From: Micromonospora sp. NBC_00389
GTDB taxonomy: Bacteria > Actinomycetota > Actinomycetes > Mycobacteriales > Micromonosporaceae
Length of the DNA: 64,000 nt
Direction of reading: 5' to 3'
Assembly: GCF_036059255.1 (NCBI RefSeq)
Contig: NZ_CP107947.1
Span: 2,976,001 to 3,040,000, forward strand
Shown: positions 52,972 through 60,000 of the stretch, one piece after another
Layout: each line of letters starts with the position of its first letter
Position numbering within the stretch: position 1 is the stretch's first letter
Program-made: the position numbers and the translations under genes
The notes under the pieces: model-generated
The model's database searches: none
Told to the model about the DNA's origin: nothing
The model's input: only the letters and a program-made list of their open reading frames with translations

Positions 52972-54024
52972 TCAGGCGCGGGGGTGGGCCTGGCGGTAGG
53001 CAGCGCGTAGCCGCTCCACCGAGACGTGCGTGTAGATCTGTGTGCTGGCCAGCGACGAGTGGCCGAGCAGTTCCTGCACGGCGCGCAGGTCCGCGCCGCC
53101 CTCCAGGAGATGGGTGGCGGCGGTGTGGCGCAGCCCGTGCGGGCTGGTCCGGGGCAGGCCGCTGGCCTCGGCGTACCCGCCGACGATCTGCCGCGCGGTG
53201 GTCGGGTTGAGCCGGCCGCCCCGGGCGCCGAGCAGCAGCGCGTCACCCGAGCGGGCGCCGGCCAGAATTGGGCGCCCCCGACTCAGCCAGTCGTCCAGCG
53301 CCCGCTGTGCTGGCACCCCGTACGGCACCGAGCGCTCCCGCCCGCCCTTGCCGAACACCCGGATCACCCGGCGGCCGTGGTCGACGTCTCCGACGTCCAA
53401 CCCGCAGGCCTCGCTGATCCGCACCCCGGTGGCGTAGAGCAGTTCCAGCAGCACCCGGTCGCGCAACGGGACGGCCTCGGCCGCCGCACCTTCTGCCGTG
53501 CCAGTCGTCGCATCCGGTGTCGGCCCGCCCGGCGTTGCCCTGATTTGCGTTGCCCCGGACGGTGTTTTCAGCGTTGATGTGGGGACGGGTGGCAGCCGGG
53601 TCGGTGCCTCGACCAGGGCGGCGGCCTGGTCGGCGCGCAGGACCGAAGGCAGCTCCCGGTGCGCGCGAGGGCTGGCCAGCGTGGCGCCCACGTCGGCGGG
53701 GAGTAGCCCCGCCCGGTGCGCCCACGCGCTGAACGCCCTCGCCGACGCGGCCCGCCGGGCCAGCGATGTGCGGGCGGCACCGGTGGTCCGCTGTCGGGCC
53801 AGCCAGCTGCGCAGCACCGACAGGTCCAGTTCGGCCAGGTCGACGCAGCCCATCCGGACGGCATGGTCGAGCAGTGAGACCAGGTCGGTGACGTACGCGC
53901 GGACGGTGTGCGCCGACCGGTTGCGGACCCTGGACAGGTGCTCGGCGAAGTCGTCGACCGCATCGCGCAGCGCGGGCGGCAACTCCTGGTGCACGGCCCG
54001 GGTGCCCCGGGCGGGCCGGCTCAT
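52972..54024 (-). CDS. xerC: Tyrosine recombinase XerC
   Basis: 350 residues. The N-terminal SAM-like DNA-binding domain includes NRSAHTVRAYVTDLVSLL. The catalytic domain has Arg in LYATGVRISEACGLDVGDVD, Lys in RVFGKGGRERSVPYG, HxxR in SPHGLRHTAATHLLEGG, and GHSSLASTQIYTHV with the nucleophile Tyr. It resolves chromosome dimers at dif with XerD. Between the domains (about 142-184) sits a Thr/Pro/Ala-rich linker of some 43 residues absent from most XerC. It is on the minus strand, opposite to the flanking ribosomal genes, next to a dprA remnant. Confidence 0.94.
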   Translation of the reverse strand: MSRPARGTRAVHQELPPALRDAVDDFAEHLSRVRNRSAHTVRAYVTDLVSLLDHAVRMGCVDLAELDLSVLRSWLARQRTTGAARTSLARRAASARAFSAWAHRAGLLPADVGATLASPRAHRELPSVLRADQAAALVEAPTRLPPVPTSTLKTPSGATQIRATPGGPTPDATTGTAEGAAAEAVPLRDRVLLELLYATGVRISEACGLDVGDVDHGRRVIRVFGKGGRERSVPYGVPAQRALDDWLSRGRPILAGARSGDALLLGARGGRLNPTTARQIVGGYAEASGLPRTSPHGLRHTAATHLLEGGADLRAVQELLGHSSLASTQIYTHVSVERLRAAYRQAHPRA

Positions 54025-54104
54025 CGCCGCCCGGCCGGCGGCGTCGCGGTGCGGGCCGGTCGATCAGCCCGCGCATCCCCGCTGACAGCTGGCACGGCAC
54101 CAGC

Positions 54105-54464
54105 CTACGGCCGAGCGTCGTCCACCGCCGGCCGCGCCACTGTGGTCACCGCCGGTGTCGTTCGCGCGGCCGGCAGTGGCGCCGGCGCCCCTGTGGTCAC
54201 CGCCGGTGTGGTCGGCGCCGGTGTGGTCGGCGTTCCGTGCGCTGCTGTCGTCGGCGTCTCCGGTGCCGGCGTCCCGCGCTTCGGTCGAGCGTGCGGGGCG
54301 AGGGCGTAGCCGTCCTCGCGGCGGACGACCAGCGACAACTCCTCCAAGAGGGACAGCTGCGCAGCGCGATTCGCACCCCGACCCCGGCTCGGGCGGCGAG
54401 CCTGCGTTCCTCGCCGACATGGACCTGCTCGGGCGGTCGGCCCGCTGAGCCTCCGTGTCACCAC
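54105..54464 (-). pseudogene. Remnant of dprA (C-terminal winged helix), frameshifted
   Basis: On the minus strand, one frame reads [19 protein letters not shown] and the next frame continues [24 protein letters not shown]. Together they make a winged-helix like the DprA C-terminal domain, so a frameshift splits it near 54365. A TGA closes the first frame just upstream, and no Rossmann (DprA core) domain is present. A Thr/Pro/Ala tail of TTPAVTT-type repeats follows. It lies just upstream of xerC on the same strand, where dprA sits in other actinobacteria. Confidence 0.5.
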
Positions 54465-54566
54465 GCACCTTCGCGTGACCTGCCCGCACGGTGTCGCCGC
54501 ACGTTGTGGAGAGGTCAGCAGCGGTGGCGGCGGCGGGGCTGAATGGCGCGGTCGCGGCCGGTCGCA

Positions 54567-54572
54567 TACGGT
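54567..54572 (+). promoter_or_regulatory. -10 element of a leaderless membrane-protein gene
   Basis: TACGGT, 7 nt before GTG 54580. Confidence 0.5.
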
Positions 54573-54579
54573 GCCGGAC

Positions 54580-55695
54580 GTGGACGGACGACGGAGCTTT
54601 CCGGAAGATCAGGAGTCTCGCTGGCATCCCGACGAGCGGGGTCGCGGCTACGGCGAGTCGGAGTGGCGTGGCGCGGGCGAGCCGCGGTACCGGGACGACG
54701 AGGTTCCCGAGCAGCGCGGTGCCGACGAGGGGCGCTATGGCGAGGACGCCGGTGCGGGTCGGCGCCGGGACTCGGCTCGGGTCGGCTCGACCGGGACCGA
54801 CCTGACGCCGCCCGAGAGCACCTCGGGCCGGTTCGCGGCGGTGCCCGACCGGCTCGGCGAGCCGGACTCTGGCCGCTTCGGCGCGGTGGACGCCGGTCGC
54901 TTCGGCACGCCGGAGCCGGACTCCGGTCGCTTCGGCGCCGTCGACGCTCAGGCTGGCCGCTTCGGTACGTCGGAGCGTGAGTCGGGACGGTTCGGCGTGG
55001 TCGACCCGTTGAGTGACGGCCGGCCGGAGGCCGACGGTTACCGGGCGACCCGTTCACGGCGGGCAGACCGTGACCCGTCGGAGGTCTCCGGTGAGCTACC
55101 CGGTCGGCGGGCTGCCCGGGACGCGGCGTCGGCGGGCTCGCCGCTGGTCGCTGGCCGGGAGTCGACACCGCCGACCGGCGCCCGCGAGGCGGCACTCGTC
55201 GGCGACCCGGCGGCCGGTCTGCTCGCCGACCAGACTCGTCCGGCCCCGCTCGGCGGGTACCCGATCGTCGAACCGGCCCGGAGCGGCGATCAGCCGCACC
55301 CGCTGGAGATGCCGACTGGTCCGATGGCCCCGGTCGGTCCCCGGGGCGGCGATCTGCCCGCGGGGGAGCCGCCGGCGTACCCGCCGGTCGCCGACGGCGT
55401 CTACCGGACCCGCCGCCCGGCACTGGCTGCGCTCTTCACCCTGCTGGTGCTGATCTTCGAGGCCCCGGCGCTGCGGGTGCTGTTGGCCGGTGTGACCGGT
55501 GATCCGCTGTCGGCCGGGAACGTGGTGACGGGTATCGCCCTGGTCGCCGGGCTGCCGATCCTCGCGACCGGGCTGTATGGGCTACGAACCGGCGGTCTGG
55601 CACTCTCCGACGGCCGGGGCTGGCTGCGCCCACCGGCGGCCTACCTGATCGCCGGCCTGGTGCTCTTCGTCGCCGCCGCGCTCGCCGCCGGCTGA
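54580..55695 (+). CDS. Repeat-rich membrane protein of unknown function
   Basis: 371 residues. The N-terminal 250 are disordered, rich in Arg/Gly/Asp/Glu, with five SGRFG/AGRFG repeats ([27 protein letters not shown] and relatives). The C-terminal 110 residues have three to four membrane spans ([62 protein letters not shown]). GTG 54580 is chosen by the TACGGT box 7 nt upstream; the longer frame from 54475 is not needed. I do not recognise a named family. The disordered front may be a scaffold or phosphorylation target. Confidence 0.8.
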   Translation: MDGRRSFPEDQESRWHPDERGRGYGESEWRGAGEPRYRDDEVPEQRGADEGRYGEDAGAGRRRDSARVGSTGTDLTPPESTSGRFAAVPDRLGEPDSGRFGAVDAGRFGTPEPDSGRFGAVDAQAGRFGTSERESGRFGVVDPLSDGRPEADGYRATRSRRADRDPSEVSGELPGRRAARDAASAGSPLVAGRESTPPTGAREAALVGDPAAGLLADQTRPAPLGGYPIVEPARSGDQPHPLEMPTGPMAPVGPRGGDLPAGEPPAYPPVADGVYRTRRPALAALFTLLVLIFEAPALRVLLAGVTGDPLSAGNVVTGIALVAGLPILATGLYGLRTGGLALSDGRGWLRPPAAYLIAGLVLFVAAALAAG

Positions 55696-55830
55696 CCCAC
55701 CGCGGCCACTCCCGGGCGGGCCGCACCGCTCGGGCCGTGCCCGCACCGCCGTCGGACCGGGCGGGCCCGCGCCGCTCGGGGCCGCGTCGGACCGGGCCGC
55801 GGCCCCGGCCGCGCCACGCCAAGCCGAAAC

Positions 55831-55913
55831 TGCATGATCCGCGCAACATCTGGAAAGAGTGGCCTCGGGGGACGCGGAGGCCACTCTTTCCTTGAAGTAG
55901 TGCGGATCATGCA
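55831..55913. repeat. 83-nt double-stem palindromic element (copy 2)
   Basis: The outer arms TGCATGATCCGC / GCGGATCATGCA are perfect (12 bp); the inner arms GGAAAGAGTGGCCTC / GAGGCCACTCTTTCC are perfect (15 bp), with a 10-nt apical loop and an asymmetric internal loop (GCAACATCT against TTGAAGTAGT). It has the same layout and AGTGGC core as copy 1 at 39647. Confidence 0.85.
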
Positions 55914-56000
55914 AGCGCGGCGGGCGGACGGGGCGGGCGGTGACCGTGCGGCCAGAGTGTGGCGGCGCGCACCCCGGGGCGGTCGGACGGGTGAGGGGCG

Positions 56001-56006
56001 TACACT
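56001..56006 (+). promoter_or_regulatory. -10 element of rpsB
   Basis: TACACT, about 177 nt before the rpsB ATG; no good -35 is seen. Confidence 0.45.
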
Positions 56007-56048
56007 GCCAACTGGCGACCGCCTTGCGCGGTCGACCTCGCGCGCCCT

Positions 56049-56151
56049 CTCCACGAATCGTCGTGGAGCGACGGCCTCCCTGGTCCCGATCTTGTCGGGA
56101 GCACCATGGCCGGCGACCAGGCGCCAGGACGCCCGGCCACCGGCCGGGCGT
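56049..56151 (+). promoter_or_regulatory. Structured 5' leader of rpsB (three hairpins)
   Basis: Hairpins CTCCACGA/TCGTGGAG (56049-56068), TCCCGA/TCGGGA (56084-56100) and ACGCCCGGCC/GGCCGGGCGT (56129-56151) lie in series, all perfect. The last is 32 nt before the start codon and 18 nt before the GAGGAG Shine-Dalgarno. It could be an S2 autoregulatory site. Confidence 0.5.
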
Positions 56152-56182
56152 GACAACCAGGGATCTTGAGGAGTACCCCACC

Positions 56183-57094
56183 ATGGCCGTCGTGACCATG
56201 CGCCAGCTGCTGGAGAGCGGTGTCCACTTCGGGCACCAGACCCGGCGCTGGAACCCGAAGATGAAGCGCTTCATCATGACGGAGCGCAACGGCATCTACA
56301 TCATCGACCTGCGCCAGACCCTCGACTACATCGAGAAGGCGTACGAGTTCGTCCGTGGCACCGTCGCCGAGGGCGGCAGCATCCTGTTCGTCGGCACCAA
56401 GAAGCAGGCCCAGGAGGCTATCGCCGAGCAGGCGACCCGGGTCGGCCAGCCGTTCGTCAACCACCGCTGGCTCGGTGGCATGCTGACCAACTTCCAGACG
56501 GTGTACAAGCGGCTCCAGCGGATGAAGGAGCTGGAGGGTCTGGGTGACCTCAGCGGCACGGCCGCCGGGTACACCAAGAAGGAGACGCTGCAGCTCTCCC
56601 GCGAGAAGATCAAGCTCACCCGCACGCTGGGTGGTCTGCGGGACATGCAGAAGCTGCCGGCTGCGGTCTGGATCGTCGACACCAAGAAGGAGCACATCGC
56701 CGTCGATGAGGCCCGCAAGCTGGGCATCCCGGTGATTGCGGTGCTCGACACCAACTGCGACCCGGACGAGGTCGACTTCCCGATCCCGGGTAACGACGAC
56801 GCGATCCGCTCGGCCGAGTTGCTGACCAAGGTCGTCGCCGCCGCCGTCGCGGACGGTCTGATCGCGCGTTCCGGCCGCCGTCGGGGCACCGACGAGAAGC
56901 CCGAGCCGGGTGTCGCGAGCGACGAGCCGCTGACCGAGTGGGAGCGCGAGCTGCTCGAGGAGCCGAAGAAGGCCGACGAGTCGGCCGCCCCGGCCGAGCA
57001 GCCGGCGCAGGCCGCCACTGAGCAGCCGACCGCCGCCCCCGAGCAGCCGGCGCAGGCCGCCACCGAGCAGCCGGCGACCGCCACCGCGGAGTGA
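56183..57094 (+). CDS. rpsB: 30S ribosomal protein S2
   Basis: 303 residues. The S2 core starts [27 protein letters not shown] and includes [34 protein letters not shown] and [22 protein letters not shown]. After residue 245 a tail of Ala/Glu/Gln/Pro repeats ([15 protein letters not shown]) follows, copied about two and a half times. ATG 56183 has a GAGGAG Shine-Dalgarno. It is followed by tsf, the invariant partner. S2 usually controls rpsB-tsf through its leader. Confidence 0.97.
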   Translation: MAVVTMRQLLESGVHFGHQTRRWNPKMKRFIMTERNGIYIIDLRQTLDYIEKAYEFVRGTVAEGGSILFVGTKKQAQEAIAEQATRVGQPFVNHRWLGGMLTNFQTVYKRLQRMKELEGLGDLSGTAAGYTKKETLQLSREKIKLTRTLGGLRDMQKLPAAVWIVDTKKEHIAVDEARKLGIPVIAVLDTNCDPDEVDFPIPGNDDAIRSAELLTKVVAAAVADGLIARSGRRRGTDEKPEPGVASDEPLTEWERELLEEPKKADESAAPAEQPAQAATEQPTAAPEQPAQAATEQPATATAE

Positions 57095-57103
57095 CCGCCC
57101 CGT

Positions 57104-57143
57104 CGCTGCCCCGCCGTCCGTTTTTTCGTACGGCGGGGCAGCG
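57104..57143 (+). terminator. Hairpin with T6 in the loop, between rpsB and tsf
   Basis: A perfect 14-bp stem CGCTGCCCCGCCGT / ACGGCGGGGCAGCG with a 12-nt loop containing TTTTTT. It could reduce tsf expression relative to rpsB. Confidence 0.7.
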
Positions 57144-57229
57144 GCGGTATGCCGGGCACGATCGGCCCGGATCCGGGTAACCGGCACCTCTGACCATCCA
57201 CACGCCGTCTCAACACCGAAGAGAGAGCC

Positions 57230-58057
57230 ATGTCCCAATTCACCGCCGCGGACGTCAAGAAGCTCCGCGACCTCACCGGCGCCGGCATGATGGACAGCAA
57301 GAAGGCGCTGACCGAGGCCGAGGGCGACTTCGACAAGGCAACCGAGATCCTGCGCGTCAAGGGCGCCAAGGACGTCGGCAAGCGGGCCGGCCGGACGGCC
57401 GCCAACGGCCTGGTGGCCCACTCCGGCCAGGCGCTGCTCGAGCTCAACTGCGAGACCGACTTCGTGGCCAAGACCGACTCGTTCATCGCCCTGGCCCAGC
57501 AGTTGGTCGAGCACGGCGAGCGCTCCGGCGTGAACAGCGCCGAGGAGCTGCTGGCCAGCGAGCTGAACGGCAAGCCGGTCGCTGACCTGATCCAGGAGCA
57601 GTCCGTCAAGATCGGCGAGAAGCTGGTCCTCAACCGCTTCGCCAAGCTGGACGGCACCACCGCCGTCTACCTGCACCGCAAGGCCCAGGACCTGCCCCCG
57701 GCGGTCGGCGTGCTGGTGCAGTACTCCGGCAAGGCGGACGAGGCCGGCGACGCCGACGCTCGTGGCGTCGCCATGCAGATCGCCGCGATGCGGCCGAAGT
57801 ACCTCACCCGTGACGAGGTGCCGGCCGAGGTCGTCGAGTCCGAGCGGCGTATCGCCGAGCAGACCGCCCTCGAGGAGAACAAGCCCGCGGCGGCGCTGCC
57901 GAAGATCGTCGATGGCCGGGTGAACGCCTTCTTCAAGGACTACGTCCTGGTCGAGCAGTCGTCGGTCACTGACAACAAGAAGTCGGTGAAGCAGGTGCTG
58001 GCCGAGGCCGGCATCGAGGTCACCCGCTTCGTGCGGTTCGAGGTCGGCCAGGCCTGA
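57230..58057 (+). CDS. tsf: Elongation factor Ts
   Basis: 275 residues. It exchanges GDP for GTP on EF-Tu. It starts [37 protein letters not shown] (UBA-like domain) and has the EF-Tu contact [15 protein letters not shown]. The dimer-type core is full length (RFEVGQA end). It follows rpsB after 135 nt and a hairpin. Downstream is a strong terminator, so rpsB-tsf is a closed unit. Confidence 0.97.
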   Translation: MSQFTAADVKKLRDLTGAGMMDSKKALTEAEGDFDKATEILRVKGAKDVGKRAGRTAANGLVAHSGQALLELNCETDFVAKTDSFIALAQQLVEHGERSGVNSAEELLASELNGKPVADLIQEQSVKIGEKLVLNRFAKLDGTTAVYLHRKAQDLPPAVGVLVQYSGKADEAGDADARGVAMQIAAMRPKYLTRDEVPAEVVESERRIAEQTALEENKPAAALPKIVDGRVNAFFKDYVLVEQSSVTDNKKSVKQVLAEAGIEVTRFVRFEVGQA

Positions 58058-58100
58058 GCCGCCACCGGGCGCCGCACGCGCCCGTGGGCAGGAAACGTCG

Positions 58101-58146
58101 ACGAGGAGGCCGCCGGTGTACGTGACAGGCACCGCGGCCTCCTCGT
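58101..58146 (+). terminator. Terminator of rpsB-tsf
   Basis: A 13-bp perfect stem ACGAGGAGGCCGC / GCGGCCTCCTCGT extended by GGTG/CACC after a bulge; 43 nt past the tsf stop. A TAAGGT -10-like box for pyrH follows at 58151-58156. Confidence 0.8.
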
Positions 58147-58150
58147 CACA

Positions 58151-58156
58151 TAAGGT
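58151..58156 (+). promoter_or_regulatory. -10 element upstream of pyrH
   Basis: TAAGGT right after the tsf terminator and 63 nt before the pyrH ATG. Confidence 0.4.
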
Positions 58157-58218
58157 CGGCAGCGGCAGGTTCGCGGTACGCGGCGCACGGGGCGTGCGCG
58201 TGGGGAAGGGCGGGGCGG

Positions 58219-58986
58219 ATGACGCAGGTTGTGAGTGACCGGACGCTGGCGGCGAACGATCCGACGGCACCGCCGCCCGGGCGGGCCCGCCGGGTGGTGC
58301 TGAAGCTCTCCGGTGAGGTGTTCGGTGGCGGCGCGATCGGCGTCGACCCGGACGTCGTCCAGGCCATCGCCCGGCAGATCGCCACCGTGGTCCGCCGCGG
58401 TGTGCAGGTCTCCGTGGTGGTCGGCGGCGGCAACTTCTTCCGCGGCGCGGAGCTGCAGAAGCGCGGGATGGACCGGGCCCGCGCCGACTACATGGGCATG
58501 CTCGGCACCGTGATGAACTGCCTCGCCCTGCAGGACTTCCTGGAGAAGGAAGGCATCGAGACCCGGGTGCAGAGTGCCATCACCATGGCCCAGGTCGCCG
58601 AGCCGTACATTCCGCTGCGGGCGATCCGGCACCTGGAGAAGGGCCGCGTGGTCATCTTCGGCGCCGGCGCCGGGATGCCGTACTTCTCCACCGACACCGT
58701 TGCCGCTCAGCGGGCGCTGGAGATCCGGGCTGACGTGGTGCTGATGAGCAAGAACGGCGTGGACGGCGTCTACACGGCCGACCCCCGGATCGACCCCACC
58801 GCCAGCAAGCTCGACTCGATCACCTTCTCCGAGGCGCTGCGCCGCAACCTGCGGGTGGCCGACGCGGCGGCGTTCAGCCTCTGCATGGAGAACGGCCTGC
58901 CGATGCTGGTCTTCGGCGCGCAGGGTGACGACACCATCATCCGCGCGGTGGTTGGCGACAAGATCGGCACCCTGATCACCGCCTGA
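58219..58986 (+). CDS. pyrH: Uridylate kinase
   Basis: A 255-residue hexameric UMP kinase of the amino-acid-kinase fold, making UDP in pyrimidine synthesis. Segments: [13 protein letters not shown] (phosphate loop), [66 protein letters not shown]. The first 25 residues ([20 protein letters not shown]) are an unconserved extension; the ATG at 58219 is the best start available. pyrH-frr-cdsA order is conserved. It has its own promoter after the tsf terminator. Confidence 0.97.
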   Translation: MTQVVSDRTLAANDPTAPPPGRARRVVLKLSGEVFGGGAIGVDPDVVQAIARQIATVVRRGVQVSVVVGGGNFFRGAELQKRGMDRARADYMGMLGTVMNCLALQDFLEKEGIETRVQSAITMAQVAEPYIPLRAIRHLEKGRVVIFGAGAGMPYFSTDTVAAQRALEIRADVVLMSKNGVDGVYTADPRIDPTASKLDSITFSEALRRNLRVADAAAFSLCMENGLPMLVFGAQGDDTIIRAVVGDKIGTLITA

Positions 58987-59074
58987 GCCTGGCCCCGCCC
59001 GCGGCGACGGCAGCAGCGGTCCCGGCGACTTTCAGCAGAGCCCACGACGAGCACAGAAGGAGGCGAGGAGACCG

Positions 59075-59632
59075 GTGATCGACGACACCCTCCTCGAGGC
59101 CGAGGAGAAGATGGAGCGTGCGGTGGAGCACGCCAAGGAGGAGTTCGGCGCCATCCGTACCGGTCGCGCCAACCCCGCCATGTTCTCCAAGATCATTATC
59201 GACTACTACGGTACCCCGACGCCGCTGACCCAGATGGCGTCCATCGCGATCCCCGAGCCGCGGATGGCCATCATCAAGCCGTACGACAACTCGCAGATCA
59301 ACGCGATGGAGAAGGCGATCCGCGACTCGGACCTCGGAGTGAACCCGAACAACGAGGGCACCCAGCTGCGCATCCTGCTCCCGCAGATGACCGAGGAGCG
59401 CCGCCGCGACATGATCAAGGTCGCCCGGCACAAGGGTGAGGAGGCCAAGGTGGCGATCCGCAACGTCCGCCGCCGTGGCAAGGAGGAGCTGGACCGGATC
59501 GTCAAGGACGGCGAGGCCGGCGAGGACGATGGTCGCCGCGCCGAGAAGGAGCTGGACGACCTGACGCAGCGTTACGCGGCCAGCGTCGACGACCTGGTCA
59601 AGCACAAGGAGACCGAGCTGCTGGAGGTCTGA
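59075..59632 (+). CDS. frr: Ribosome recycling factor
   Basis: 185 residues, exactly the family length. It splits post-termination ribosomes with EF-G. It starts [37 protein letters not shown] and has VPEPR-type [36 protein letters not shown] and KKEE-type helices to the end. The GTG start has AGGAGGCGAGGAG, among the strongest ribosome-binding sites here. A hairpin terminator follows. Confidence 0.97.
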   Translation: MIDDTLLEAEEKMERAVEHAKEEFGAIRTGRANPAMFSKIIIDYYGTPTPLTQMASIAIPEPRMAIIKPYDNSQINAMEKAIRDSDLGVNPNNEGTQLRILLPQMTEERRRDMIKVARHKGEEAKVAIRNVRRRGKEELDRIVKDGEAGEDDGRRAEKELDDLTQRYAASVDDLVKHKETELLEV

Positions 59633-59999
59633 CCTCCGGCCCGGCATCCGCCGGGCGTGCAGTCGACGTGAGGCCCGACCCCGATCCGGGGACGGGCCTC
59701 TTGCCGTCTGTCAGCGAGGGATCCGGCCGGTCAGCGAGGGATCCGCCGGTCCGGGTGGGCCCTGGCCGGCGCCGCCTTCGCCCCGCTCGCTGCCAGGGCG
59801 GGGAGGCCGGGGCGCCATCGTCCACCTCGCGCCGGAGGCCGGTGCAGTAGGCTCGGCAGGATTCCCGGCCACCGGGCGGTGAACACCGGGAATCGACCGA
59901 CCGTCGGGGCGGTCAACCGGAGGAACAAAAGTCGCGCGTGTAGGGGATGCTTGTGGTCTTGCGTCATGTGGTGGTACTCGTGCCGCGTCGCGGTGCGTG
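59633..59999 (+). other. frr-cdsA intergenic region with promoter and leader
   Basis: 367 nt. After the frr terminator comes a 20-bp tandem duplication (GTCAGCGAGGGATCCG at about 59711 and 59731). A TAGGCT -10 box lies at 59848-59853, then a leader with GACCG/CGGTC and CACCG/GGTG stems, a GGAGG at 59922 not followed by a long ORF, and a 17-codon leader peptide that ends on the cdsA start. Confidence 0.5.
59671..59699 (+). terminator. Terminator of frr
   Basis: AGGCCCG-A-CCCCG / CGGGG-A-CGGGCCT, 39 nt past the frr stop, followed by CTCTTG. Confidence 0.75.
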
Positions 60000-60000
60000 A
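59947..60000 (+). CDS. Possible leader peptide MLVVLRHVVVLVPRRGA
   Basis: A 17-codon ORF whose TGA shares its last base with the cdsA ATG (TGATG). It is Val/Leu-rich and ends in Pro-Arg-Arg. cdsA has no Shine-Dalgarno of its own, so re-initiation after this ORF would explain its translation. Expression is not proven. Confidence 0.35.
   Translation: MLVVLRHVVVLVPRRGA

Larger units (their letters stand above)
55696..56182 (+). other. Intergenic region before rpsB: repeat, promoter and leader
   Basis: 487 nt with no gene. 55696-55825 is GC-rich sequence of no clear role. A palindromic element (55831-55913) follows, then a TACACT -10 box at 56001-56006 and a leader with three hairpins up to the rpsB start. 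Confidence 0.6.
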
